Below are positions 1 to 6,799 of a stretch of DNA of 7,701 nucleotides, in pieces. The stretch covers positions 1 to 7,701 of the forward strand of contig DJFP01000062.1 in the NCBI GenBank assembly GCA_002432565.1, read 5' to 3'. Position 1 is the first letter of the stretch. Every line of letters starts with the position of its first letter. The notes below the pieces were generated by a model. It worked only from the letters and a program-made list of their open reading frames with translations, ran no database searches and was not told where the DNA came from. The DNA is from Flavobacteriales bacterium UBA5869. Its GTDB lineage: Bacteria > Bacteroidota > Bacteroidia > Flavobacteriales_D > Crocinitomicaceae. The position numbers and the translations under genes were made by a program.

Positions 1-2403
1 TCGTTGGATGTAGAAAATATCCAGCTCACAATGGACGGGACCAGGAACATTTACAAAACGGATTTGATCTGGAACAAAGATGTTCCCAATACTTCCGATT
101 TTGATTTCATTGTCGATGTGCGTGAAGAAGGAGAATTTGACATCCAGGTAAAACCGTCCTATTTCTCGGTGAAGAACAACAAGTGGGACATTATGAATAC
201 CGGTCAGATGGTTTACAAGAAGAAACACTTTGAGATCAAACATTTGATGCTGGAACGCGATAACCAATACCTGTCCGTAAATGGCGTTCTTTCTGAGAAT
301 CCGGAAGATTACCTGACAATCAATGCCCATGAACTGCACGTGGAGGAATTCTCATCACTGATGGGAACAGAAGTTAAAATGGAAGGAAGCCTGGACGGAA
401 CAGCGCGTTTGGCAACACCATTTACAGACATTAAAATAGACGGAGACTTTGTTTTGAAGGATTTCTTCCTGGAAGGTCAGGAAGTGGGGGATGTGCATCT
501 GAACGGAATTTGGCTCGACCTGGAACAGAAAATTATTTTGAACGGGGATCTTAAATACCGAAATCTGCAGACTTTCGACTTTAACGGGTATGTTCTTCCG
601 ATGAAAAAAGAAGACAACATCAACTTTGACCTGGAGTTTAAGGATATGGCTTTGTCTTTTGCAAATGCATTCATAGATCCGGAAGTTATTTCGGATATCA
701 GCGGAACATTGAAGGGAGTAATCCATGCAACGGGAAGTCTTGACGAGCCTGAAATTACGGGAGATCTGCAATTGAAGAAAGGTGGATTGAGAGTGGGTAT
801 TTTAGGAACACATTACAGCCTTGGAGGACCGCTTAAGTTTGATGGTAAGAACGACGGTATTTACGGAGCTTTCCCGGTAATGGATGATGAAGGAAATACG
901 GCTTACGCCCTCACAACGATATTCCACAACAACTTCAAGGATTTCTCCATGAGCTTTGATGTCAAATTTGACGAATCAGTAAGCGGTTTTAGAGATCCTG
1001 TGAGTAAACGCCCTTTGAGTGCGCCCAAAAGGTTTATGGTATTGAATACGGGCTACAAAGAAGGGACGGTTTATTATGGAAAAGCATATGCTACGGGAAC
1101 TGCAAGTATCCTGATCGAAAAAGGAAATACGGAGATCATAGTTGATGCAAAAACGGAGAAAGATACGGAGGTGAATCTACCGATGTATGGTGCGAAGGAA
1201 ATCAGTGAGTTTGATTTTATCGATTTCAATACCGATTCCATTGCTGCGGAAAAAGAACTTGATTTGACCGGAGTTGATTTAAATTTAAAAATAGAAGCAA
1301 CACCTGAGGCCAAAATCAAATTGATCCTGAACGAACAAACCGGGGAAGAGATTGAGGCAACCGGCCGTGGAAATGTGGAATTATCTATTGACCAGCAGAA
1401 CCATGTAGCAATGACCGGGCGATATACGATCAACAGCGGGAAATACCTTTTTGTGCTGAATCCGTTGAAAAAAGAATTCCAGATTGCCCAGGGAAGTACG
1501 ATCAACTGGACAGGGACGCCAGAAGAAGCAAACCTGGATATCAAAGCTTATTACAAGGTAAATGCGAGTTTGGACGAGTTGAACCGGGATCAGATCGGAG
1601 GTTCTGCAGAAACCAAATCGGAGGTTCACTGTGTATTGATTATCGGGCAGACGCTTTCCAATCCGTCTATTACACTGGATATTGAAGTGCCTAACGTGAG
1701 TGAATCAGGTAAGGAAGTTCTCAGTAAAATCCGCTCTAACAAAGATGAACTTCAAAAGCAATTCTTCTCCTTACTGGCATTTAACCGCTTCCAGGGAACA
1801 GGTGGAACGGGGGGAAGCTACGGCGGGGTTGCGGAAGTGATTACCCAGCAGTTGAATGCTGCTTTTGATCAATTATCCAAAGAAACGAAGATCAATGTCG
1901 GATACAACGATAATTCCGTAACGGGAGATAAGAATTTCCAGTTGGGACTGCAGCGTGCTTATGGAGCGAAACAAAATATTGTATTGAAAACCTCCCTGGG
2001 AGTTTCCAATAATACCACGACAGGTACGGCACAGAATTCCCTGATCGGTTCTTTCAACCTGGAATACCTGATTAATGATGACGGAACATTCCGTGTATCG
2101 ATCTTCAACGAATCAAATGATAAAGGAATTTTGAGTAACAAGGATAAGGGAGAATTTACCCAGGGTGTCGGTTTGCATTACGAGGAATCTTTCAATAACA
2201 TTTCCGAGTCACGGATCATTGAGTTCTTTGCCAATTTGTTCAGAAAGAAAAACAAGGTGAACAACTCCAAACGTAAAAACCGCGTTCCGGTGGATTATAT
2301 TCCGGGGCAGTCTCCTGCGATTCCAGTTGAGAATAAAGAGGAGGAAAATAATCTGCCTGCTACCATGCCTGAACCGGTTCCGGGGACTACACCAAATCCA
2401 TAA
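1..2403 (+). CDS. tamB: TamB-family translocation/assembly protein, C-terminal part (5' end outside window)
   Basis: This is the C-terminal 800 codons of a TamB/DUF490 protein. The frame is open to the first base of the window, so the true start lies upstream; the TTG at position 4 is not a credible start. TamB is an inner-membrane-anchored, periplasm-spanning beta-taco protein that helps build the outer membrane (lipid transport and, with a TamA/TamL partner, barrel assembly). The visible part is almost wholly short amphipathic beta repeats. A repeat of the ATGSLDEPEITGDL type lies near visible residue 243. The most diagnostic stretch is near 470 (MTGRYTINSGKYLFVL), followed by INWTGTPEEANLDIKAYYKV, which matches the conserved DUF490 core of Bacteroidota TamB. 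A beta-rich segment with INVGYND follows near 632. The last 45 or so residues are a basic, then Pro/Glu-rich tail that looks disordered. The N-terminal membrane anchor is not in view. No terminator separates it from the next gene. Confidence 0.9.
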   Translation, partial: SLDVENIQLTMDGTRNIYKTDLIWNKDVPNTSDFDFIVDVREEGEFDIQVKPSYFSVKNNKWDIMNTGQMVYKKKHFEIKHLMLERDNQYLSVNGVLSENPEDYLTINAHELHVEEFSSLMGTEVKMEGSLDGTARLATPFTDIKIDGDFVLKDFFLEGQEVGDVHLNGIWLDLEQKIILNGDLKYRNLQTFDFNGYVLPMKKEDNINFDLEFKDMALSFANAFIDPEVISDISGTLKGVIHATGSLDEPEITGDLQLKKGGLRVGILGTHYSLGGPLKFDGKNDGIYGAFPVMDDEGNTAYALTTIFHNNFKDFSMSFDVKFDESVSGFRDPVSKRPLSAPKRFMVLNTGYKEGTVYYGKAYATGTASILIEKGNTEIIVDAKTEKDTEVNLPMYGAKEISEFDFIDFNTDSIAAEKELDLTGVDLNLKIEATPEAKIKLILNEQTGEEIEATGRGNVELSIDQQNHVAMTGRYTINSGKYLFVLNPLKKEFQIAQGSTINWTGTPEEANLDIKAYYKVNASLDELNRDQIGGSAETKSEVHCVLIIGQTLSNPSITLDIEVPNVSESGKEVLSKIRSNKDELQKQFFSLLAFNRFQGTGGTGGSYGGVAEVITQQLNAAFDQLSKETKINVGYNDNSVTGDKNFQLGLQRAYGAKQNIVLKTSLGVSNNTTTGTAQNSLIGSFNLEYLINDDGTFRVSIFNESNDKGILSNKDKGEFTQGVGLHYEESFNNISESRIIEFFANLFRKKNKVNNSKRKNRVPVDYIPGQSPAIPVENKEEENNLPATMPEPVPGTTPNP

Positions 2404-2521
2404 TTCAGGTCACCATTTCAGCTTTTTGAGGCTTGCGATCTCTATTTTGTTATTAAAGAGTACGGATCTTTATAGGTCATTAATTGCACTTTACTTATTT
2501 TTACCGCCATTGAAATGATCT

Positions 2522-4006
2522 ATGAAAAAAGTTTTAATTGCAAATAGAGGAGAGATCGCTCGAAGAGTAATCCGCTCATTAAAGAAAATGAATATTGCTA
2601 CCGTAGCAATATATTCGGATGCAGATGCAAACGCGCCGCATGTTCACGAGGCAGACGAAGCAGTATATGTGGGGAAATCCCCTTCGTCAGAATCTTATTT
2701 GCAACAAGACCTGATCTTAAAATATTGTAAGGAATTAGGAGTTGAAGGAATTCACCCCGGATACGGTTTCTTGTCTGAAAATGCAGGATTTGCCAGGAAA
2801 GTAAAAGAAGCAGGAATTAAGTTTATAGGGCCTTCTCCTGAGGCTATGGAAATCATGGGAGACAAGCTTTCGGCTAAACAAGCTGTAAAGAATTACAATG
2901 TTCCTTTGGTTCCGGGAGTAGATGAAGCAATTACGGATGTTGAGGCAGCGAAAAAAATTGCGGCGGAAGTAGGTTTCCCGATTTTAATCAAAGCATCTGC
3001 CGGCGGTGGAGGAAAAGGAATGCGCTTGGTAGAAAATGTGGCAGAATTCGAAGAGCAGATGAAAATGGCTCAAAGTGAGGCCCGTTCTTCCTTCGGGGAT
3101 GATGCGGTTTTCATTGAGAAATTCGTTACAAAGCCACGTCACATCGAGATACAGGTTTTTGCTGACCAATTGGGAAATACGGTTTACTTATTCGAGCGTG
3201 AATGTTCTATTCAGCGCCGCCATCAAAAAGTAGTGGAGGAAGCTCCATCTGCTGTTTTAAACCCGGAATTGCGCAAGCGTATGGGGGAAGCGGCAGTTGC
3301 AGTTTGTAAAGCATGTAATTATGAAGGTGCCGGAACTGTGGAGTTTTTGCTGGATGCGGACTTAAATTTCTACTTCCTGGAAATGAACACACGTTTACAG
3401 GTTGAGCATCCGGTTACGGAGGAAATTACCGGAACGGATTTGGTTGAATGGCAGGTTCGCGTAGCACGCGGGGAGCGTTTGCCGAAATTACAGGACGAAT
3501 TAAGCATTCACGGGCATTCGATCGAAGTGCGTGTATATGCAGAAGATACTTTGAACGGATTTATCCCGGACATCGGTACATTGAACCGTTACCGCAGACC
3601 ACGTAAAGACATGGCACGTGTGGACGATGCGTTTGAAGAGGGAATGGAGGTTCCGATCTATTACGACCCGATGATCGCTAAATTGGTTGTTTGGGGAGAA
3701 ACCCGTGAGGAAGCGATGGACAAAATGATCATTGCGATCAACCATTACGAGATCTCCGGATTGAAAACAACCCTGGATTTCGGGAAGTTTGTCATGATGC
3801 ATCCTGCATTCCGTTCAGGAGATTTTGACACAAATTTCGTGAAGCATTATTTCCAGGATCCAACCGTAATGTGGGATATGTTCACGGATGAAAAAGCTGC
3901 ATTGGAAGCCGGAATCGGGCAGGTTTGGAAAGATCTGACAGAGAAAGCAAACAAGAACGCCGCATCAAGAAATATTACTTCTACCTGGAAATTACACGCG
4001 CATTAA
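2522..4006 (+). CDS. accC: Biotin carboxylase subunit of an acyl-CoA carboxylase (AccC)
   Basis: This 494-residue enzyme carboxylates biotin on a carrier protein using ATP and bicarbonate, the first half-reaction of acetyl- or propionyl-CoA carboxylase, in the cytosol. The start is the usual MKKVLIANRGEIA. Domains are an N-terminal biotin-carboxylase domain (about 1-112), an ATP-grasp domain (about 115-315) and a C-terminal domain (about 330-440). Residues equivalent to the E. coli active site are present: K115, K157, the glycine loop SAGGGGKGMR (159-168), H207 and E209, RRHQKVVEEAPS with H234 and K236, E274, E287, the NTRLQVEHPVTE motif with R291 and E295, and R337. It has no biotinyl (AMKM) domain, so it needs a separate BCCP, and none is encoded nearby. 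The C-terminal domain (PDIGTLNRYRRP, IYYDPMIAKLV) reads more like the propionyl-CoA carboxylase alpha chain than E. coli AccC, and about 45 extra C-terminal residues are present, so the acyl-CoA substrate is uncertain. No Shine-Dalgarno is seen; the gene lies 118 bases after tamB. Confidence 0.96.
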   Translation: MKKVLIANRGEIARRVIRSLKKMNIATVAIYSDADANAPHVHEADEAVYVGKSPSSESYLQQDLILKYCKELGVEGIHPGYGFLSENAGFARKVKEAGIKFIGPSPEAMEIMGDKLSAKQAVKNYNVPLVPGVDEAITDVEAAKKIAAEVGFPILIKASAGGGGKGMRLVENVAEFEEQMKMAQSEARSSFGDDAVFIEKFVTKPRHIEIQVFADQLGNTVYLFERECSIQRRHQKVVEEAPSAVLNPELRKRMGEAAVAVCKACNYEGAGTVEFLLDADLNFYFLEMNTRLQVEHPVTEEITGTDLVEWQVRVARGERLPKLQDELSIHGHSIEVRVYAEDTLNGFIPDIGTLNRYRRPRKDMARVDDAFEEGMEVPIYYDPMIAKLVVWGETREEAMDKMIIAINHYEISGLKTTLDFGKFVMMHPAFRSGDFDTNFVKHYFQDPTVMWDMFTDEKAALEAGIGQVWKDLTEKANKNAASRNITSTWKLHAH

Positions 4007-4010
4007 ATAA

Positions 4011-4029
4011 TTACGAATTACGAATTCGT
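4011..4029. repeat. Short tandem TTACGAA repeat running into a 10-base palindrome
   Basis: Immediately after the accC stop codon, TTACGAA occurs twice in direct tandem (4011-4017 and 4018-4024). The second copy runs into the perfect palindrome ACGAATTCGT (4020-4029). The element sits between the stop codon and the terminator hairpin. It could be a dispersed intergenic repeat, a protein-binding site or chance; the window contains no other copy that I noticed. Confidence 0.35.
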
Positions 4030-4043
4030 GGTTCAATAATAAT

Positions 4044-4083
4044 AAATCCCCGGTTCCGTCTATTCGCAACCGGGGATTTTTGG
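4044..4083 (+). terminator. Rho-independent terminator after accC, possibly bidirectional
   Basis: Perfect 12-base inverted repeat (AAATCCCCGGTT at 4044-4055 and AACCGGGGATTT at 4068-4079) with a 12-base loop, followed on the + strand by a T run. It lies 38 bases after the accC stop. On the - strand the hairpin is followed by a TTTATTATTATT stretch, so it may also stop the convergent operon that ends at 4093. Confidence 0.9.
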
Positions 4084-4092
4084 TTATGTATC

Positions 4093-5412
4093 CTAATACA
4101 ATTTGATTTTCAGACCGACCTGCAATCTGCTGTTGCGGTCGAAGGTTTTATTGAAATCCGTATTAATGGTAACATCGGTAAATCCATAGTAATAAGACGC
4201 ATGAACAGCCATGAACCGGCTGAACTGATACGTATATCCGAGTGATGCGGAGAAATTAAAACGATTGAACGTACTGTAATACAATTTGCTGTTTGTTCTT
4301 TTCGGAGTTTCCTGGGTGAAATTGTCAATTTCGTAGCGTTCACCCGGATCAACCAGCAGGTATTCAATTCCAAATCCGGCAGTAAGCATATGCTTCGGCA
4401 GGAAGTGATATTGGATTTGAGGCGAAAAACTGATGTAGTTCAAAGTTGTCTTATTCAATATGGTGGTTGTTTTATCCGAATTGGTGGTATCACCGATCTT
4501 TCGCTTGTAGGAAATCCTTGAAATGGAATGGTAATCCAGACCTACGCCAATTGAAAGCTTTGGATTGATTCGGTAATTATACGAAACACCGATGCTTTCT
4601 CTGAATGTTGCCCTGTTCTGTAATTCTTTCATTCCGAACAAAGTATTCACCCCAAGATTTAGGAATACATGATGTTTACGCGTATCATCTTCGGCTGCCT
4701 GAAGCGGCATTTGTTGATCATGTGCCGGAATTTTGGCAGCACTATCACCAACAAAAGCAAGTACGGCAGGTTTGAAAGGCAAATGAATCGGTTCAGGAGC
4801 TGGTTTGGATAAAACGGATTTAGCAATTCCATCCGTTTCATGTTGAAGGGGGGTTCCGGGAGTTGTTTCGTTCGAAAATGGAAGATCAGTCGGGATTTTT
4901 TGGCTGTTACCGGGCTTTTCCCGAATGCTTTTATCTGCCATTGGGTCGATACTCCGGTTCTTTTTGAATGCACTTCCTGAATTCACCAGCCTGTCTGCTT
5001 TAACTGTCTTCAAATTCTTGCTGAACCTTGACTTCAGGGTTGAAACATTGGTTGCTTGGTTTTGGTCAGTACCGGAAACTGATGATGCATTCCCGCTCTT
5101 TGGTTCCATTTTTTGATCGTGTTTCTCAGCAACAGAATTTGAATCGACAGAGAATCGCTGTGCAAGGACTTTGCTGTCGGAAGTGTTTTGTTTATTAGAA
5201 TGATTTTCAGCTTCCCCACGTGTGAAAAAGAAAATCCCGATCAGTAAAACGGAAGAAAAACCAAGGGCAGAAGTAATCCACCAAATGAGTAGTCTGCGTT
5301 TTCGCTTGCGTTTTTCAGCATCATACATTGCAAAAGCATCGTGCATGTAGCTTTCGTTAAATTCCAATCCTTCCGGAATCGGATCCGTTTCTATGTTGTT
5401 AAAATCTTTCAT
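4093..5412 (-). CDS. Membrane-anchored protein with C-terminal outer-membrane beta-barrel; candidate trans-envelope anti-sigma factor
   Basis: 439 residues, unusual architecture. Residues 1-40 are a hydrophilic, acidic then strongly basic head ending in KRKRKRR. Residues 41-63 form one hydrophobic helix (LLIWWITSALGFSSVLLIGI plus FFF). By the positive-inside rule the head is cytosolic, and the helix lacks a signal-peptidase site. Residues about 66-246 are a Ser/Lys/Asn/Pro-rich, low-complexity linker. Residues about 247-439 alternate polar and aromatic residues as in a small (about 8-strand) barrel, and the protein ends in LKIKLY with a terminal aromatic, like BAM substrates. The start lies 6 bases after the sigma-factor stop, so the two are very probably translated together. 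Inference: the head binds the sigma factor and the barrel senses or anchors at the outer membrane. I see no recognised anti-sigma domain (no zinc-binding HxxxCxxC, no FecR). RefSeq-style pipelines would probably call it an outer membrane beta-barrel or porin family protein. The anti-sigma role rests on context and topology only. Confidence 0.85.
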   Translation of the reverse strand: MKDFNNIETDPIPEGLEFNESYMHDAFAMYDAEKRKRKRRLLIWWITSALGFSSVLLIGIFFFTRGEAENHSNKQNTSDSKVLAQRFSVDSNSVAEKHDQKMEPKSGNASSVSGTDQNQATNVSTLKSRFSKNLKTVKADRLVNSGSAFKKNRSIDPMADKSIREKPGNSQKIPTDLPFSNETTPGTPLQHETDGIAKSVLSKPAPEPIHLPFKPAVLAFVGDSAAKIPAHDQQMPLQAAEDDTRKHHVFLNLGVNTLFGMKELQNRATFRESIGVSYNYRINPKLSIGVGLDYHSISRISYKRKIGDTTNSDKTTTILNKTTLNYISFSPQIQYHFLPKHMLTAGFGIEYLLVDPGERYEIDNFTQETPKRTNSKLYYSTFNRFNFSASLGYTYQFSRFMAVHASYYYGFTDVTINTDFNKTFDRNSRLQVGLKIKLY

Positions 5413-5418
5413 CGCGCA

Positions 5419-5955
5419 TTAATTGATGTCTAACATTTTTCGCAATTTCTTTTTGGCATCCGAATAGTGCCACATACTGGTGTTTTCATTAATATCCAGT
5501 AAACTGGCAATTTCATGATGCTTATAACCATCAATCGTATAGAGATTGAATACATTTTTGGTCATCGGGGGTAGTAAATTGGCTTTTTCCCTGATCAAGT
5601 CAATTTTCTCACGAATAATGGCGTCTTCTTCTTCATCCCAGGTTGTTCGGGTGTACTCAGAAATATTTTCCGTTGGCTGGACACGTTCATTCTCGCGTTT
5701 TTCTTTCTTCAGTTCATTCAGGATCGTATTGATCAACACGCGCTTTGCCCAATAGTCGAAAGGGTTTTCGGTGTTGTACTTTTTCAGGTTGAGCAAAATG
5801 TTTACAAAACCCAGGTTGAAAAAATGGACCGCTTGTTCCTTTCCGTTCGAGTAACGATAGGCCGTGCCGATAAATTGAGCATAACACTGCTTGTAAAAGA
5901 GCTCCTGTGCTCTTCTGTCCTCTTGAATACAACGTTTTATCAGTTCGATTTCCAC
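5419..5955 (-). CDS. RNA polymerase sigma-70 family factor, ECF-like
   Basis: 178 residues, normal ECF length. Region 2 spans about 17-88; FFNLGFVNILLNLKKY (45-60) and FDYWAKRVLINTILNELKK (66-84) correspond to regions 2.2-2.4. Region 4 spans about 125-175; LPPMTKNVFNLYTIDGYKH followed by HEIASLLDINENTSMWHYS and AKKKLRKML is a helix-turn-helix of the form common in Bacteroidota ECF factors. It should direct RNA polymerase to a small regulon. The acidic AED-type motif usual at the start of region 2.2 is replaced by AVHFF. The start is GTG at 5955: the reading frame upstream reaches a stop without any ATG, and the first internal Met is near residue 131, inside region 4, so no ATG start is possible for a complete protein. 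The start lies 13 bases after the stop of the upstream barrel gene with no Shine-Dalgarno, and the stop is 6 bases before the membrane-barrel gene. The arrangement suggests one operon and control by the downstream membrane protein. Confidence 0.92.
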   Translation of the reverse strand: MEIELIKRCIQEDRRAQELFYKQCYAQFIGTAYRYSNGKEQAVHFFNLGFVNILLNLKKYNTENPFDYWAKRVLINTILNELKKEKRENERVQPTENISEYTRTTWDEEEDAIIREKIDLIREKANLLPPMTKNVFNLYTIDGYKHHEIASLLDINENTSMWHYSDAKKKLRKMLDIN

Positions 5956-5968
5956 GGGAGTATTGTAT

Positions 5969-6661
5969 TTAAAATTTAGCAGTTAAACCAATGGATAAAA
6001 GTGGGCCTCCCAATCCGAATTCGGTATGCAAACTCATGCTTTCACTGAAATTGTAGCGTAAACCGTAACACAACCTGCTGGAAATCGGGAAACCGCGTGA
6101 AACATCAAAGCTTGAATAATTCGGTAATCCTTCCTGGCTTTCTTCTTTGAACTTATTGAATTTCAGGTTTACTCCCAGAGATGTATAGAAATAGGTGTTC
6201 ACCCGCGGACGGTCAACAAAAAAATGGCGTGTATAAACAACCTGGAACCGCAGACGGTGCATGCTGTAAAACAGATCAGTATTGGAAATATCATAGGTAT
6301 TTCCGTTCCAAATAGAGTCGGTACGTATTCCCGAAGCTTTATAGCCATTGTAAATTGCCATGAAACCAATGCTGTTTTTTGGGTCCCATTTGTAATCGAA
6401 ACGCAGATAGAGCGGTTTGATCTTTACATCCGTAACTACCACGTCTGTTTGTGAGGATGAAATATTGTTTACGGAATCACTCCAGTAATAATTGGTAATT
6501 TCCTGGTTAGGACTGTAGAAATAGCTCACCAATCCGTAACCCAGGGAAAGATTGAATTTTTTATAAGTTTTTTCAGGTGTTTGCGCCCCTGCAATGAGAG
6601 GTAAAACCAACCCGATAAGAAGTGCAAATTTCCAAAAGGAACCTTGTTGTTTTTTTTTCAT
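5969..6661 (-). CDS. Outer-membrane beta-barrel protein, first gene of the sigma-factor operon
   Basis: 230 residues. The N-terminus is a clear Sec signal peptide (basic MKKKQQGSFWK, hydrophobic core to residue 22, predicted cleavage AGA|Q after residue 26). The mature part is a succession of amphipathic strands rich in Tyr/Phe, consistent with a small barrel of 8-10 strands, and it ends in GLGGPLLSIGLTAKF with the terminal Phe expected of BAM substrates. Its C-terminal third (YGLRYNFSESMSLHTEFGLG) is clearly related to that of the next gene upstream (AGLRYSFSKHFGVNAELGIG), so the two are paralogues. It is followed after 13 bases by the sigma-factor gene and no terminator intervenes. The function is unknown; it may be a partner or a target of the sigma pathway. 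The first codons carry a run of nine A bases just after the ATG. Confidence 0.88.
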   Translation of the reverse strand: MKKKQQGSFWKFALLIGLVLPLIAGAQTPEKTYKKFNLSLGYGLVSYFYSPNQEITNYYWSDSVNNISSSQTDVVVTDVKIKPLYLRFDYKWDPKNSIGFMAIYNGYKASGIRTDSIWNGNTYDISNTDLFYSMHRLRFQVVYTRHFFVDRPRVNTYFYTSLGVNLKFNKFKEESQEGLPNYSSFDVSRGFPISSRLCYGLRYNFSESMSLHTEFGLGGPLLSIGLTAKF

Positions 6662-6671
6662 ATGTTTTGCT

Positions 6672-6699
6672 CAAAGATGAGGTTTCAGTGAATAAACAA
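6672..6699 (-). promoter_or_regulatory. Possible Bacteroidota-type promoter of the barrel-sigma-barrel operon
   Basis: Read on the - strand, TTG (6699-6697) is followed after 17 bases by CATCTTTG (6679-6672). The latter matches the Bacteroidota -7 element TAnnTTTG at 5 of 6 defined positions, and the spacing is right for a -33/-7 pair. The G is only 10 bases from the ATG at 6661, so transcripts would have a very short leader. The site lies between the upstream gene's terminator and the operon, where a promoter is needed. Confidence 0.35.
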
Positions 6700-6740
6700 T
6701 TGCAAAATCAAAAACCTTTGGTCAAAAGTGATTTTTTTTC

Positions 6741-6775
6741 AAAAAAAATAATTCCGCCAAAATTAGGCGGAATTA
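6741..6775 (-). terminator. Rho-independent terminator of the upstream barrel gene
   Basis: On the - strand a perfect 10-base stem (TAATTCCGCC at 6775-6766 pairing with GGCGGAATTA at 6758-6749), a 7-base loop, and then eight T bases (6748-6741). It lies 24 bases after the stop codon of the gene ending at 6800 and separates that gene from the sigma-factor operon. Confidence 0.92.
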
Positions 6776-6799
6776 ATGAAAGTAAAAAACAGCGATTAG

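Noticed and set aside
4..6. TTG as the start codon of the first gene
   Set aside because: The frame is open to the window edge, and TamB proteins are much longer with an N-terminal membrane anchor that is missing here.
355..771. 138-codon open frame on the - strand
   Set aside because: It lies wholly inside tamB, whose + strand frame has clear family motifs. The - strand translation is Cys/Phe-rich and has no domain-like pattern.
1074..1629. Overlapping 156- and 82-codon open frames on the - strand
   Set aside because: Antisense to the conserved DUF490 core of tamB; composition is unlike a protein and no signal or motif is present.
2327..2518. 63-codon + strand frame across the tamB end and the gap
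   Set aside because: It mostly overlaps tamB in another frame and has no conserved features. The remaining gap is too short for a gene.
2404..2521. Possible promoter for accC (TATTTTTA at 2496-2503, CTATTTTG at 2442-2449)
   Set aside because: Neither has a TTG/TTTG element at the right spacing, so I do not call a promoter; accC may be transcribed from tamB or from a promoter I cannot see.
4659..4973. 104-codon - strand frame within the linker of the 439-residue protein
   Set aside because: Alternative frame of a low-complexity region; no motif. I also considered a frameshift here but the main frame is continuous from head to barrel.
5400..5421. TAATG overlap between the sigma stop codon and an ATG at 5419
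   Set aside because: This ATG is in a different frame and meets a stop after six codons; the 439-residue protein starts at the ATG at 5412.
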